Shown: positions 1 to 7,782, counted from the stretch's first letter. The stretch: DNA of 64,000 nucleotides from Lysinibacillus xylanilyticus (GCF_001708185.1 NZ_MDDN01000003.1:62001-126000); one strand, 5' to 3'. Made by a program: numbers and translations. Notes: generated by a model not told the origin, from the letters alone.

Positions 1-1
1 T

Positions 2-646
2 CCATTACGTGCTAAATACATTGCTGAAACGTTTTTAGAAGACGTTACTTGCTATAACGAAGTTCGTAATATGTTTGGTTATACAGGTACGTATAAAGGT
101 AAACGTATTTCTGTACAAGGTACTGGTATGGGCGTGCCTTCAATTTCGATTTACGCTACAGAATTAATGCAAGAATATGACGTTCAAAAATTAATCCGCG
201 TAGGTACTTGTGGTGCAATTCAAAAAGATGTAAAAGTTCGTGACGTAATTTTAGCGCAAGCAGCAACTTCTGATACACGTATGAACCAAATCATTTGGGG
301 CAACAATATCGATTTCGCACCGATCTCTGACTTTGATTTACTATTAAAAGCATACAATGCAGGTAAAGAAGCTGGTTTAAACCTACAAGTGGGTAATATC
401 TTCACAGCAGATATGTTCTACTCTGATGAGCACCAAAACGAAAAATTAGCTCAATACGGCGTACTTGCAGTGGAAATGGAGTCTGCGGCACTTTACACAT
501 TAGCAGCGAAACATGGCCGTAAAGCACTTTCTATCCTAACAGTAAGTGACCACATTCTAACTGGTGAAGTAACAACAGCAGAAGAACGCCAAACAACGTT
601 CAACGACATGATCGTTGTTGCTTTAGAAGCAGCTATTCAAGAGTAG
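2..646 (+). CDS. deoD: Purine-nucleoside phosphorylase DeoD (5' end outside window)
   Basis: Catalyses phosphorolysis of purine (deoxy)nucleosides to base and (deoxy)ribose-1-phosphate in the cytosolic salvage pathway. The reading frame is open from base 2 and begins mid-protein with [15 protein letters not shown], which in DeoD follows the LPGDP phosphate loop, so only about 20 N-terminal residues are missing; the ATG at 71 is internal. Visible family motifs are [39 protein letters not shown] and the C-terminal [10 protein letters not shown], whose Asp belongs to the base-binding site. It ends 70 bases before a rho-independent terminator. Identification is by clear family resemblance to the hexameric bacterial DeoD type. 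Confidence 0.96.
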   Translation, partial: PLRAKYIAETFLEDVTCYNEVRNMFGYTGTYKGKRISVQGTGMGVPSISIYATELMQEYDVQKLIRVGTCGAIQKDVKVRDVILAQAATSDTRMNQIIWGNNIDFAPISDFDLLLKAYNAGKEAGLNLQVGNIFTADMFYSDEHQNEKLAQYGVLAVEMESAALYTLAAKHGRKALSILTVSDHILTGEVTTAEERQTTFNDMIVVALEAAIQE

Positions 647-715
647 TCTTATCAAGGGTTTGAAGTTTGGAATAAATTTCAAAGGGACTACACTAAAAAT
701 TAAGAAGTTTTTAAT

Positions 716-760
716 CCTCAATGGGTGACTCGATAAATGAGAGCCTGTTGAGGTTTTTTT
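716..760 (+). terminator. Rho-independent terminator of deoD
   Basis: The arms CCTCAA (716-721) and TTGAGG (748-753) enclose a loop and are followed by an unbroken run of seven T. It lies just downstream of deoD on the same strand. Confidence 0.8.
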
Positions 761-762
761 GA

Positions 763-950
763 TTATAAAGAGTTGAAAAGCTCCGTAGCACTATTCTTAG
801 GATATTTTTGCTGAAGGTTGTTTGCGGCATATAAAGCTATGCCACACGTATGCAGTTCAGCACATAAGGCTTTCACAATGCCATAATAGATTTGATGCCT
901 TAATAGAATATCATGAAAGCCGTGCTGACCATTCGTTAGATGGTTTGTGA
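763..950 (-). pseudogene. Open coding-like fragment without a start, unknown family
   Basis: On the minus strand a stop-free stretch directly follows the stop of the small membrane protein gene and can be read as a 60-residue peptide containing GFHDILLRHQIYYGIVKA and LHTCGIALYAANNLQQKY, ending in a TAA at 765-763. It has no plausible start codon or ribosome site, so if it was coding it is the tail of a decayed gene. I do not recognise the family. Confidence 0.3.
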
Positions 951-952
951 AG

Positions 953-1150
953 TTAAGTTATGATATTGAACGCAAAGTACATTCCAACTAGGATAGCTAA
1001 CGTAATAAAAGGTTTGAAAACCCACTGTGGGGCTTTAATTATTTTCAAAACCACTCCTATAGCAACACCTGCTACAAGCATGATTATTAGAATAAGAGCT
1101 AATTGAATTGCCATGTTATTTATAACTGAATTATCTATAAAAAAATCCAT
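953..1150 (-). CDS. Small two-helix membrane protein, unknown function
   Basis: A 65-residue protein with two hydrophobic segments, roughly residues 14-36 (ending in GVAIGVVLKI) and 44-63, joined by a short positively charged stretch KIIKAPQWVFKP. An excellent ribosome site (AGGAGG, 7 bases before ATG) supports the start. It has no same-strand neighbour close by. I do not recognise a family; the size and layout suit a small inner-membrane protein, and no function is assigned. Confidence 0.7.
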   Translation of the reverse strand: MDFFIDNSVINNMAIQLALILIIMLVAGVAIGVVLKIIKAPQWVFKPFITLAILVGMYFAFNIIT

Positions 1151-1632
1151 TCTCTATTTCCTCCTTCTTTACATGTAATTGTAAATGAAGAAGCAAGTGA
1201 GAGCATTAATGTATTTTTGATATTAGTAGGATTTGTGCAACTTAATCGTTTGACCGTTACTCATAGCGAGACGATTAGGTCTAAATCATTTTAAGTTTGA
1301 TTTAGCTTACAACAACAATCGTAGCAAGCTTACAGACCCATTTAACGATATTTAAAGATCCTGTAACAGTTGATAGATTTGGCTTGGGCTTGTCTCAATG
1401 GACTTTAGGAAGCTTACATATTTAACAAAAAGGTAAAAATCCAACAATCACTATTTACAACCCTTTCACAGAATCCATATTAAACAATATATGTTAGGGC
1501 TATCATTTATCACTCAATCCTGTTAAATAAAAGAAACATTGACTATTACCCATATCCTAAATATTGGGTTTATGATAACGTATATGAATCTTTTAACTTT
1601 AGAAAATTAGAAAGGAAGTGTAATAATCACAT
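1151..1632. other. 480-bp intergenic stretch upstream of the SLT/SLH gene
   Basis: No gene with a start signal is seen. A stop-free plus-strand run at about 1308-1424 reads ...DPVTVDRFGLGLSQWTLGSL-stop and could be a short relic. The rest is AT-rich leader and promoter space for the gene at 1633. Confidence 0.4.
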
Positions 1633-3135
1633 ATGAAAAAGATATTGAAACCATTGATTAGTGTTATTGCCATTGGTGCCCTCTCTCTATCTATAAATAT
1701 AGATAAAAATGTATTAGCTAATAATATTGCAAATACATGTGATTATGATTCGGCATCGAAAGGAAATCCTGATTTTTCCACAATGAACTGTTTGTTAACC
1801 GAAACAGCACTGATTTATGATGTTCCTCCTGAAATTGTGAAGGCAATAGCGGAAGGTGAAAGTGGAAATTGGCGTCATTTCGATAAGAATGGTGAAGCGA
1901 TTGTGACAGCTGATAATGGAATTGGTGTTATGCAAATTACAAATCAAGCCGGCTACAATCAAGATAGACTAAAAAGCGATATTGTCTATAATATTCAAGC
2001 TGGTGTAGAGACTCTAAATAATATGTTTAAGCGGAAGGATTTACCTAGCATCAACGGTGGGGAAAGAGATGTACTGGAACATTGGTACTTCGCTATCATG
2101 GCTTATAACGGTACTAAGCCAGTAAATAGTCCAATTGTCCAAGCAACTGGTGAAAGAAATGCAAATGCCTATCAAGAAAGAATTCTCCAAATTATTGAGA
2201 AATCGGAATTAATAGGCTTAACGGAGCTAACTTTTTTACCCGAACATTTTCAATATGACTCTAACAGCAGGGAAAATATTGAATTTTCAGCGATGAACTA
2301 TGATTTTGATTTACCATTAAATAAATCAAAGTATTTTTTTGAAACAAATCAAAAAGTTAGTGCAACAACTAATGTAACATTAAGGACAAGACCTACTACG
2401 GATAGTCCATCTATGGGTACTTTACGTGAAGGAGAAATTGTTACCATTACGGGTCCTTTTGTATATGAAGAAGTATCAACGAAGAAAAACCATTTTGTTT
2501 GGTATCCTGTGAAAAGAAGTGACGGGACAAAGGGGTATGTAGCATCAAGTTATCTAAACTACTCAGCTTCAACACCAACGCCAACACCTCCAACAACGGG
2601 AAACGTTGATGTATCAAAGTTTGCTGATTACAATGTAAACCAATACTGGGCTGAGGATTTTAAGTGGGCAGTCAACATCGGTATCATCAGTGGATACCCA
2701 AACGTGAAAAACTCATCAACAGGTAAGTACGAAAACTTACTTAAACCGTACAATAACTTAACGGAAAACCAAATGTTATCTATCCTATTTCGTTACTTCA
2801 AACCATCAGAACTAGCTTCAACGATTGCTAATACTTCGTGGTATGGAGATGTAAACTACCAACTGGCTACAAAATACTCTCTACCAGTCCTAGGTGCAAA
2901 CACAGCATCCAAACAAGCCATTGCAGGGAAGGATATCACACGGGGTAACTTCGCTCGTATCTTAGCTTCAATGCATTATGGTAAGACTGTATCTCAGTCA
3001 GAAGCTATTAAATTCCTTCGTGATAATGGTTTAACAACTACTAAAACAAATGAAGAGTTTAAACCAAATGATTCTCTAGCAAGAGCGCACACAGTGGCAT
3101 TCTTCCACCGTTACGAACAAATATTCAATAACTAA
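1633..3135 (+). CDS. Secreted lytic transglycosylase-like protein with SH3b and SLH-like domains
   Basis: Probable exported cell-wall enzyme of 500 residues. Residues 1-30 form a signal peptide (MKK, hydrophobic core, VLA-N cleavage region). Residues about 50-195 resemble a soluble lytic transglycosylase domain: ESGNW with the likely catalytic Glu, GIGVMQIT and AIMAYNGT. Residues about 238-312 form a bacterial SH3 domain (VTLRTRPTT, GYVASSYLNY). After a Thr/Pro linker (TPTPTPPTT) the C-terminal 170 residues look S-layer-homology-like (FADYNVNQYWAEDFKWAVNIGIISGYP) and would anchor it to secondary wall polymer. The ribosome site (GGAAGTG) is modest. A terminator follows the stop. The activity is inferred from motifs. 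Confidence 0.85.
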   Translation: MKKILKPLISVIAIGALSLSINIDKNVLANNIANTCDYDSASKGNPDFSTMNCLLTETALIYDVPPEIVKAIAEGESGNWRHFDKNGEAIVTADNGIGVMQITNQAGYNQDRLKSDIVYNIQAGVETLNNMFKRKDLPSINGGERDVLEHWYFAIMAYNGTKPVNSPIVQATGERNANAYQERILQIIEKSELIGLTELTFLPEHFQYDSNSRENIEFSAMNYDFDLPLNKSKYFFETNQKVSATTNVTLRTRPTTDSPSMGTLREGEIVTITGPFVYEEVSTKKNHFVWYPVKRSDGTKGYVASSYLNYSASTPTPTPPTTGNVDVSKFADYNVNQYWAEDFKWAVNIGIISGYPNVKNSSTGKYENLLKPYNNLTENQMLSILFRYFKPSELASTIANTSWYGDVNYQLATKYSLPVLGANTASKQAIAGKDITRGNFARILASMHYGKTVSQSEAIKFLRDNGLTTTKTNEEFKPNDSLARAHTVAFFHRYEQIFNN

Positions 3136-3152
3136 ATTGCTACTTACAAGTG

Positions 3153-3187
3153 AAAAGGTGACTATAAAAGTCATCTTTTCTTTTTTA
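3153..3187 (+). terminator. Rho-independent terminator
   Basis: The arms AAAAGGTGACT and AGTCATCTTTT (one G-T pair) are followed by CTTTTTT, 18 bases past the SLT/SLH gene. Confidence 0.8.
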
Positions 3188-3302
3188 TGTTTAATAAATC
3201 CTTTCTTGATCCTCCTCGAACCTTTCATAACTAAATTCATTGAAAGAGATTGCTTGATGGGAGCTACAAAGTCTTGTGAGAAGCTACAGGAGAGGTTGAG
3301 GA

Positions 3303-3365
3303 AGCATAACAAAAGGACTTACATGTAATGAGGTTGAATCATACACGTAAGTCCTGTTCTTTTTG
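3303..3365 (+). repeat. Dispersed hairpin repeat, copy 1 (CATAACAAAAGGACTT family)
   Basis: CATAACAAAAGGACTTAC is followed by a loop and GTAAGTCCT then TTCTTTTT, so this copy also looks like a terminator. The same first 16 bases recur at 4702 and 5011. Confidence 0.6.
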
Positions 3366-3391
3366 GAGAGAAGCACCTGTTTGTAGCACGA

Positions 3392-3586
3392 CTATATACT
3401 TACCATTACGGAGTCAATAAATAATAATATTAAAAAGATACCAACAATATATTTAGAAACTTGCTTTAGCTTTTCATTTTCGTATGTTTTATTTAATAAG
3501 AAAAAGAATCCTATTACCCATATGCCATTTTGAAAAAAGGTAGCAGTAATACTTCTGAGCATATTAAGAATAAAGTATATGTCCAT
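3392..3586 (-). CDS. Small membrane protein, unknown
   Basis: 64 residues with two hydrophobic helices (about 4-31 and 44-63) flanking a charged loop NKTYENEKLKQ. The ribosome site GAGGGG lies 6 bases before ATG. It is read in the same direction as the 201-residue membrane protein upstream (3777-4382), from which it is separated by 190 bases without clear coding content. No family is recognised. Confidence 0.65.
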   Translation of the reverse strand: MDIYFILNMLRSITATFFQNGIWVIGFFFLLNKTYENEKLKQVSKYIVGIFLILLFIDSVMVSI

Positions 3587-3776
3587 TGTTTCCCCTCATC
3601 TTTCTCTTGATATAGTTGTTTGGAAAGTTCTGCAATTTGGCTCGATTGTTGAATAACCGAATAATTAGTTGTTTGGTATATTATAGCGCATTTACAATTA
3701 TTGGTTCGTCCTAATCTTAATTAAACTAAAGCCCCATTAGTCTAAGTTTAAATCTCCACAAAGTTCGTTTCTTCCT

Positions 3777-4382
3777 TCAAGAATTAAAGGTAATATAAAT
3801 CATCAAAACTATGAAGAAAAATAATGTTTCAAGATTAATTAGAAGTGTATTGGCTTTTGCCTTTGAAAAAAACTTGATTCGTTTTACTAAGCTTGTATCC
3901 AGCACTATAAATAAATAATAAAAAATTAGTGAACTGAATAAAAACATAATACTTGCCATTAATAATTCTCTACTATTCCAGAAAGTAAATCCTAAAAATA
4001 ATGCCCAAATACTTTTGAAAACATTTGCCAATCCTTCGAAAGGATTAGATAATGTTGCCATCATATAATCTCCTTGTTTATCTGTAATTGATTTATTAAC
4101 ATTATGTTTTACTATATATGTAATATGACCTGTTTGAAGTGTCATTGTAATCACTATCATAATTAAATAAACTAAGCCAAATATTGTCCCCACATTTAGA
4201 AATTCCGAATTTAATAATTGGTACAAAGCCAATGGTAAAGGAAACCACATTGCATACATCAATGCCATTAAGTTATGCAAAAAAGCAAACTCGTTATTTT
4301 TAACCAACTTTTGAAATGTAAAAACAATAATTAAAAATATCAATATTCCTATCCAGCCCAAAATTATTGTGGAAATTAACAT
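3777..4382 (-). CDS. Integral membrane protein, unknown
   Basis: 201 residues with about five or six hydrophobic segments: 3-24, 34-54, 64-83, 120-150 and 176-199. A charged loop (HNVNKSITDKQGDYM) lies near residue 100. AGGGGGGAC precedes the ATG by 3 bases. No catalytic motif or family signature is visible. The flanking DNA is rich in short repeats, suggesting an accessory gene. Confidence 0.7.
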   Translation of the reverse strand: MLISTIILGWIGILIFLIIVFTFQKLVKNNEFAFLHNLMALMYAMWFPLPLALYQLLNSEFLNVGTIFGLVYLIMIVITMTLQTGHITYIVKHNVNKSITDKQGDYMMATLSNPFEGLANVFKSIWALFLGFTFWNSRELLMASIMFLFSSLIFYYLFIVLDTSLVKRIKFFSKAKANTLLINLETLFFFIVLMIYITFNS

Positions 4383-4423
4383 AAGTCCCCCCTAGAGCTC
4401 ATTTTAAAAAACCAAAATCTACT

Positions 4424-4457
4424 TTCCGTCGCTTCAGTTGTTCTTTCCGTCGTTTCG
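4424..4457 (-). repeat. 21-bp-period repeat, two-unit copy
   Basis: TTTCCGTCG occurs twice with 21 bases between equivalent positions (CCGT at 4426 and 4447). It is the reverse complement of the unit tandemly repeated at 35833-35950. Confidence 0.65.
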
Positions 4458-4701
4458 ATGGCTCTTTGCTTATAGTCTGCTAATCTGCGCCGTTCGTTGG
4501 ATATCTGAATGATCAGTTGTTTGGTCTAGTTTAACACATTTCCAAATGTTGGGGTGGAGAGGTGTGTAAGTTGATAAAGTAAATTGTGAAGAAGTTCCGG
4601 TAGCTGGTGCTTTGTTAAGTCCCGCAGATCAGTGCTCAGATGATTCGAGTATGGGATAGATGGATACTTGATGGCAGACTGCTCTCGGGTCAATGTGAGA
4701 G

Positions 4702-4722
4702 CATAACAAAAGGACTTGTGTA
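4702..4722 (+). repeat. Dispersed hairpin repeat, copy 2 (half copy)
   Basis: CATAACAAAAGGACTTGTGT is present, but the pairing right arm is missing, so this looks like a decayed copy of the 3303 element. Confidence 0.45.
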
Positions 4723-5010
4723 CAATCCTTTTATACTTATTATCACAGCGATTTAAATATACTTACAGGTATAAGCGTATCAAGGGATTAGTAGTTGGAA
4801 GAAATTATAAAAAGACTAGCCTTTACTTTACATCATTGATTAAAGCACCTGCCTGAGCCTTTTCTTTGTGAGTAGGGTTAGTGTTTAACGTTTTGTTTCC
4901 TTTATCCCGTTAAAAAGGGGCAAATGTGAAACGTATGCCATGAAAAGCGTAGCATGTCTGCGGTGATGATGTACAATACCGCTCCATTGGATCTTCAATT
5001 AAGAGGGGAC

Positions 5011-5060
5011 CATAACAAAAGGACTTGCGTGTACTGAATTGTTATCATACGCAAGCCCTA
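5011..5060 (+). repeat. Dispersed hairpin repeat, copy 3
   Basis: CATAACAAAAGGACTTGCGT pairs with ACGCAAGCCCT at 5049-5059 (one mismatch). Unlike copy 1 it has no T-run. Confidence 0.6.
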
Positions 5061-5217
5061 GACTGGTGAAGTTGAAAATTCATTATTGTTTTGGAAATTA
5101 AATCTTTGGAATTGCGCCCGATCCTAAATTATTTTCATAAACAAACTTTGAACAAAAAACCCAATAAGAGGACTCATAATTTCCGAGAGGGAGACTAAAC
5201 AGGGTGCACGACTTTTC

Positions 5218-5301
5218 GACCGTCTACCACAAAATGAGGAAGTCCCAATTTGACCAACCGAAGTACACTGGTGGCAAATATAGGCGAATGCTTAGACGGT
5301 C
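5218..5301. repeat. Long-range inverted repeat upstream of coat-like gene
   Basis: GACCGTCTA (5218-5226) and TAGACGGTC (5293-5301) are perfect complements 66 bases apart, and CCAC/GTGG lies just inside. The right arm overlaps the -35 region of the sigma-K-like promoter. Confidence 0.5.
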
Positions 5302-5323
5302 AAACCTTGCTTCGCATATCCTA
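5296..5323 (+). promoter_or_regulatory. Sigma-K-like promoter of the Tyr/Pro-rich coat-like gene
   Basis: AC at 5296-5297 (-35) and CATATCCTA at 5315-5323 (-10, consensus CATAnnnTA) are separated by 17 bases. The -10 lies 25 bases before the start codon. This fits late mother-cell transcription and agrees with the coat-like protein composition. Confidence 0.6.
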
Positions 5324-5348
5324 AACCGAAATCGAAAGGGGGAAAATT

Positions 5349-5543
5349 ATGCAATATTATGACCGAAACGATGGGGATTGGGATTATGACAGTTATGGAA
5401 GGCGTCGAAGAAGACGAGACCGTTATCCGTTTTACCCATTCTATCCATTCTTCCCACCATATTATCCGCCGTATTACCCGCCATATTACCCGCCATATTA
5501 TCCATACTATCCACCACGCTATCCACGTCCATACGGCTACTAA
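5349..5543 (+). CDS. Tyr/Pro-rich spore-coat-like protein
   Basis: 64 residues of very low complexity: an acidic N-terminus (MQYYDRNDGDWDYDS), an Arg block (RRRRRRDR), then repeats of PFYP and PPYY to the end. Such Tyr/Pro-rich small proteins are typical of the spore coat or crust, where tyrosines may be cross-linked; the exact family is not recognised. AAAGGGGGAAAATT places a ribosome site before the ATG and a sigma-K-like promoter lies upstream. The other overlapping frames are by-products of the repeated codons. Confidence 0.75.
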   Translation: MQYYDRNDGDWDYDSYGRRRRRRDRYPFYPFYPFFPPYYPPYYPPYYPPYYPYYPPRYPRPYGY

Positions 5544-5682
5544 TAAATAATGGATCTACTAAAAAATTAGAAACGACAACACCTTCAATATAGAGACTGT
5601 CGTTCCAGTTCGTTTATAGTAATCAGTTAAAACGTCCACAATTATGCCGAGGTAAATTTCAAAGAAAATAGGATAATTAAAA

Positions 5683-5756
5683 GGTCACTTTGTCAAAGTG
5701 ACCCTGAATGAAGAGGAGTAAGGCTAGAAAGCTTTACCCTCTTATTTTTTCTACTC
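5683..5756 (+). terminator. GGTCACT hairpin repeat (copy 1) followed by a terminator hairpin
   Basis: GGTCACTTTG/CAAAGTGACC (5683-5703) is a perfect palindrome with a one-base centre. It is followed by AAGAGG...CCTCTT and ATTTTTT (5710-5756), a terminator-like hairpin that would end the plus-strand coat-like transcript. Confidence 0.6.
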
Positions 5757-5783
5757 TGACAATACAACAGAGGCATTTGTAAA

Positions 5784-5942
5784 TTAATATATGAAAGAAG
5801 CGCCGACAATAATTAAAAGAATAAATAGAACAACAATTAGAACAAATGTTGAACCGTTATAGCCACCTCCATAGCTATAACCCCCATAGTAACAATTGTT
5901 GTTATAATTACCCATATTACCCATATTTCCGCAGTAACCCAT
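5784..5942 (-). CDS. YjcZ-family tiny sporulation membrane protein (copy 1)
   Basis: 52 residues. The N-terminus is Gly/Asn/Tyr-rich ([13 protein letters not shown]...[11 protein letters not shown]) and the C-terminus is the family helix [20 protein letters not shown]. This matches the Bacillus YjcZ / tiny-TM family, several members of which are made during sporulation. AGGAGG lies 8 bases before ATG. A CATATTATA -10-like box lies on the same strand at 5974-5966, 24 bases from the start. Two paralogs lie at 7528 and 7925. The role in the spore is not known. Confidence 0.85.
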   Translation of the reverse strand: MGYCGNMGNMGNYNNNCYYGGYSYGGGYNGSTFVLIVVLFILLIIVGASFIY

Positions 5943-5965
5943 GAAGCATTCCTCCTTTCTACGTC

Positions 5966-5974
5966 TATAATATG
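5966..5974 (-). promoter_or_regulatory. CATAnnnTA -10 box of YjcZ copy 1
   Basis: CATATTATA on the minus strand matches the -10 consensus of late mother-cell sigma factors. No convincing -35 is seen at the usual distance. The same box stands at the same place in front of both other YjcZ genes. Confidence 0.5.
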
Positions 5975-6072
5975 TACCGTTATAAAAAGTGGAGGAGATA
6001 TTTATCCAACTAAAAATCCCTTTGTATTAGAAATTTAGAAAATAATTATAACCTAACTTCGATGAGAATTTA

Positions 6073-6102
6073 AAAGGGCCACCCAATCGAAGTGACCCCT
6101 CA
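6073..6102. repeat. GGTCACT hairpin repeat, copy 2 (diverged)
   Basis: GGGCCAC...GTGACCCCT is a diverged member of the hairpin family at 5683, 7421 and 7757. It is followed by a second hairpin, TAAGCT/AGCTTA at 6122-6140. Confidence 0.45.
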
Positions 6103-6179
6103 GTAACAATTCAAGGCGGTGTAAGCTAACAATTAGCTTATATTATGATTATGACGGGATAGCCACTTTTACATAGTGT

Positions 6180-6374
6180 ATTGCCTTAGAGAAAGAATTA
6201 TTTTGCAATCTACAGCCAGAACAAAGAAATGATGCTTGGTACATAATTGTGTTGTCGATTCATCAAACGATTGATTTGATGTACTATCCCTTTGGAGTTC
6301 TACTAGAAAGCTTATCATTTTGGATAAAAAAGCAATTCTATTTAATGTCTATTCTTCACTTTATAATAACCTAA
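6180..6374 (+). pseudogene. Coding-like fragment without a start, unknown
   Basis: A stop-free run of 64 codons reads ALEKELFCNLQPEQRNDAWY, then IIVLSIHQTIDLMYYPFGVL, with normal amino-acid composition but no start codon or ribosome site. It is probably the remains of a gene. The family is not recognised. Confidence 0.3.
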
Positions 6375-6401
6375 ACCTTATGAATCATTTTCCATATTCT
6401 A
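6375..6401 (+). promoter_or_regulatory. Sigma-K-like promoter of the Cys-rich protein gene
   Basis: AACC (AC at 6375-6376) and CATATTCTA at 6393-6401 are 16 bases apart, a good fit to the sigma-K consensus. The start codon follows 33 bases later. Confidence 0.6.
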
Positions 6402-6434
6402 TTATTATTATCAAACGATTGAAAAGAGGGTAAA

Positions 6435-6992
6435 GTGATGATGGATTCTTGCTGCAATTGTGATTGTCACAAAAAAATATTTCGGTTAAATACGTTGTCT
6501 TCCTGCCCGGATTGTCGATGTAGTTCAGTTCAATCTTCAGTTCCTAGCAATTTTACTTCAGGAGCAATATGGAGAAATCCCGAGACGGAGAAAATAGTAG
6601 TCTCTCTCTTAAATAAAACAGACGTAGCCCGGACAGTGACAGTATCGATAGTAGATTGGCAAAATTGTGCCCAAGCGGAGATGTCAAAAGAAGCGTTCTT
6701 ATGTGGAGAATCTCAACCTTCACTTTTTTATGGCACACCAACGCCTCTTACGTTTACTATACCAGCCAAAAAACTTCTCGTCGTTCACGCAACTCCGCAA
6801 AATATTTGGCTTCCAAATGATCCGATTTATGAGGTGCTTGTTATAACCCCAGGTGACCCTATCGTTCCTAGTGATCCAATCACTCCAAATGATCCCGTTA
6901 TCTTTAATACATGGGGGATTAATGATTCAGGGGTGCCTCAAGTAGGAAATACAGTGTTACATCAACAGTTTCATCGAACGTTTTTTGTTTGA
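6435..6992 (+). CDS. Cys-rich putative spore-surface protein
   Basis: 185 residues. The N-terminus carries CCNCDCHKK and CPDCRC, a possible metal-binding or cross-linking segment. Residues about 40-130 look like a beta-sandwich (GAIWRNPETEKIVVSLLNKT...TFTIPAKKLLVVHAT). A Pro/Asp linker follows (PGDPIVPSDPITPNDP), then a short tail. No signal peptide is seen. Three ATG-like triplets overlap at the start; GAGGG precedes them. A sigma-K-like promoter and the neighbouring coat-like and YjcZ genes suggest a coat or exosporium role, which is inference. The family is not recognised. Confidence 0.65.
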   Translation: MMMDSCCNCDCHKKIFRLNTLSSCPDCRCSSVQSSVPSNFTSGAIWRNPETEKIVVSLLNKTDVARTVTVSIVDWQNCAQAEMSKEAFLCGESQPSLFYGTPTPLTFTIPAKKLLVVHATPQNIWLPNDPIYEVLVITPGDPIVPSDPITPNDPVIFNTWGINDSGVPQVGNTVLHQQFHRTFFV

Positions 6993-7028
6993 AATAGGGG
7001 AGAAGAAAAACTTCTTGTGAGTTAATAC

Positions 7029-7071
7029 ATGACTAGAACATATTTTCAAATTGATTGACTAGTCATTTTTT
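7029..7071 (+). terminator. Rho-independent terminator
   Basis: ATGACTAG (7029-7036) pairs with CTAGTCAT (7059-7066), followed by TTTTTT; 37 bases after the Cys-rich gene. Confidence 0.75.
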
Positions 7072-7252
7072 CTACTAATATCGTTAACCCAATTCAAGTG
7101 GTGTACGCCTTTTATAGAATGAAGTAGTACTCTTGGCAAACAAGCTCACTGGGCCATGCATTCATATTATCTAATGTGAGTACAGGTCTTTTTGTATTTT
7201 ATATCCTTGATAGTTCGTTTAGCCAGTAGTTGTAATGAAGGAGATGGATTTG

Positions 7253-7416
7253 ATGATAATCGATGTTTGTATTGCAAATGAGGAGCAGGACTGAATCTGA
7301 TTATAAAGAGCTAATTAAAAGACGTAGAACGTGATATTCTAATAGCAAAGGAAGATGAAAGTGTAGTAGGTTTCGCAGTAAAGCTTCTCCATCTTTCAAA
7401 TCGCTTATTCACGTAG
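7253..7416 (+). pseudogene. GNAT acetyltransferase relic
   Basis: AAGGAGATGG precedes ATG ATA ATC..., which reads MIIDVCIANEEQD-stop. After that stop the sequence continues in another frame as DVERDILIAKEDESVVGFAV, the typical GNAT beta-strand 2-4 region, and ends at TAG 7414. At least one frame change and one stop break it, and the acetyl-CoA-binding half is absent. Confidence 0.6.
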
Positions 7417-7420
7417 ATTA

Positions 7421-7445
7421 GGGTCACCGGAGGAAAGTGACCCTG
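7421..7445. repeat. GGTCACT hairpin repeat, copy 3
   Basis: AGGGTCAC...GTGACCCT with a short loop, 80 bases from the end of YjcZ copy 2. Confidence 0.6.
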
Positions 7446-7527
7446 AGTTATATTTTGAAGGTAAAGGGGTAAATTAGTATATCCTTAGTGAAAATATGAT
7501 TAACAGATATATTTGCGTCGGCGAGTA

Positions 7528-7629
7528 TTAATAATGCATGAAGCTTGCACCGACAATAATCAATAGAATGAATAGCACTACAATTAGGGCAAATCTTGAA
7601 CTAGAGTTGTTGCTACCTGAATATTCCAT
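7528..7629 (-). CDS. YjcZ-family tiny membrane protein (copy 2, short)
   Basis: 33 residues: MEYSGSNNSSSR followed by the family helix [18 protein letters not shown] and MHY. The Gly/Tyr-rich N-terminus of the other copies is replaced by a Ser/Asn stretch. AAAGGAGGG lies before the ATG. The -10-like box CATACTATA sits at 7663-7655, at the same spacing as in the paralogs, so the promoter was conserved along with the gene. Confidence 0.8.
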   Translation of the reverse strand: MEYSGSNNSSSRFALIVVLFILLIIVGASFMHY

Positions 7630-7654
7630 TATCTTTTCCCTCCTTTCTTTAATC

Positions 7655-7663
7655 TATAGTATG
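7655..7663 (-). promoter_or_regulatory. CATAnnnTA -10 box of YjcZ copy 2
   Basis: CATACTATA on the minus strand, 26 bases before the start codon, matching the boxes of the two paralogs. Confidence 0.5.
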
Positions 7664-7756
7664 TATAGTTGTAGAAAAGGGGAAAGGTAATCATCTAATC
7701 TATTTATTTTTTCGAAATTTATATTTATGAATAGAAATAGTTTTAAAATAGAAAAA

Positions 7757-7782
7757 GGTCACTCGGATAACAGTGACCCCGA
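7757..7782. repeat. GGTCACT hairpin repeat, copy 4
   Basis: GGTCACT...AGTGACC followed by CCGAAATGAGGAAGG. It lies between YjcZ copies 2 and 3. Confidence 0.6.

Larger units (their letters stand above)
4383..5295. other. 900-bp gene-poor region with repeats
   Basis: It holds a two-unit copy of the 21-bp-period repeat (4424-4457), two copies of the CATAACAAAAGGACTT repeat (4702, 5011), and the long-range inverted repeat upstream of the coat-like gene. No gene with a start and ribosome site is seen. Confidence 0.5.

Noticed and set aside
5347..5550. His/Ile-rich plus-strand and Met/Asn-rich minus-strand frames over the coat-like gene
   Set aside because: By-products of the repetitive Tyr/Pro codons; only the Tyr/Pro frame has a ribosome site and promoter.
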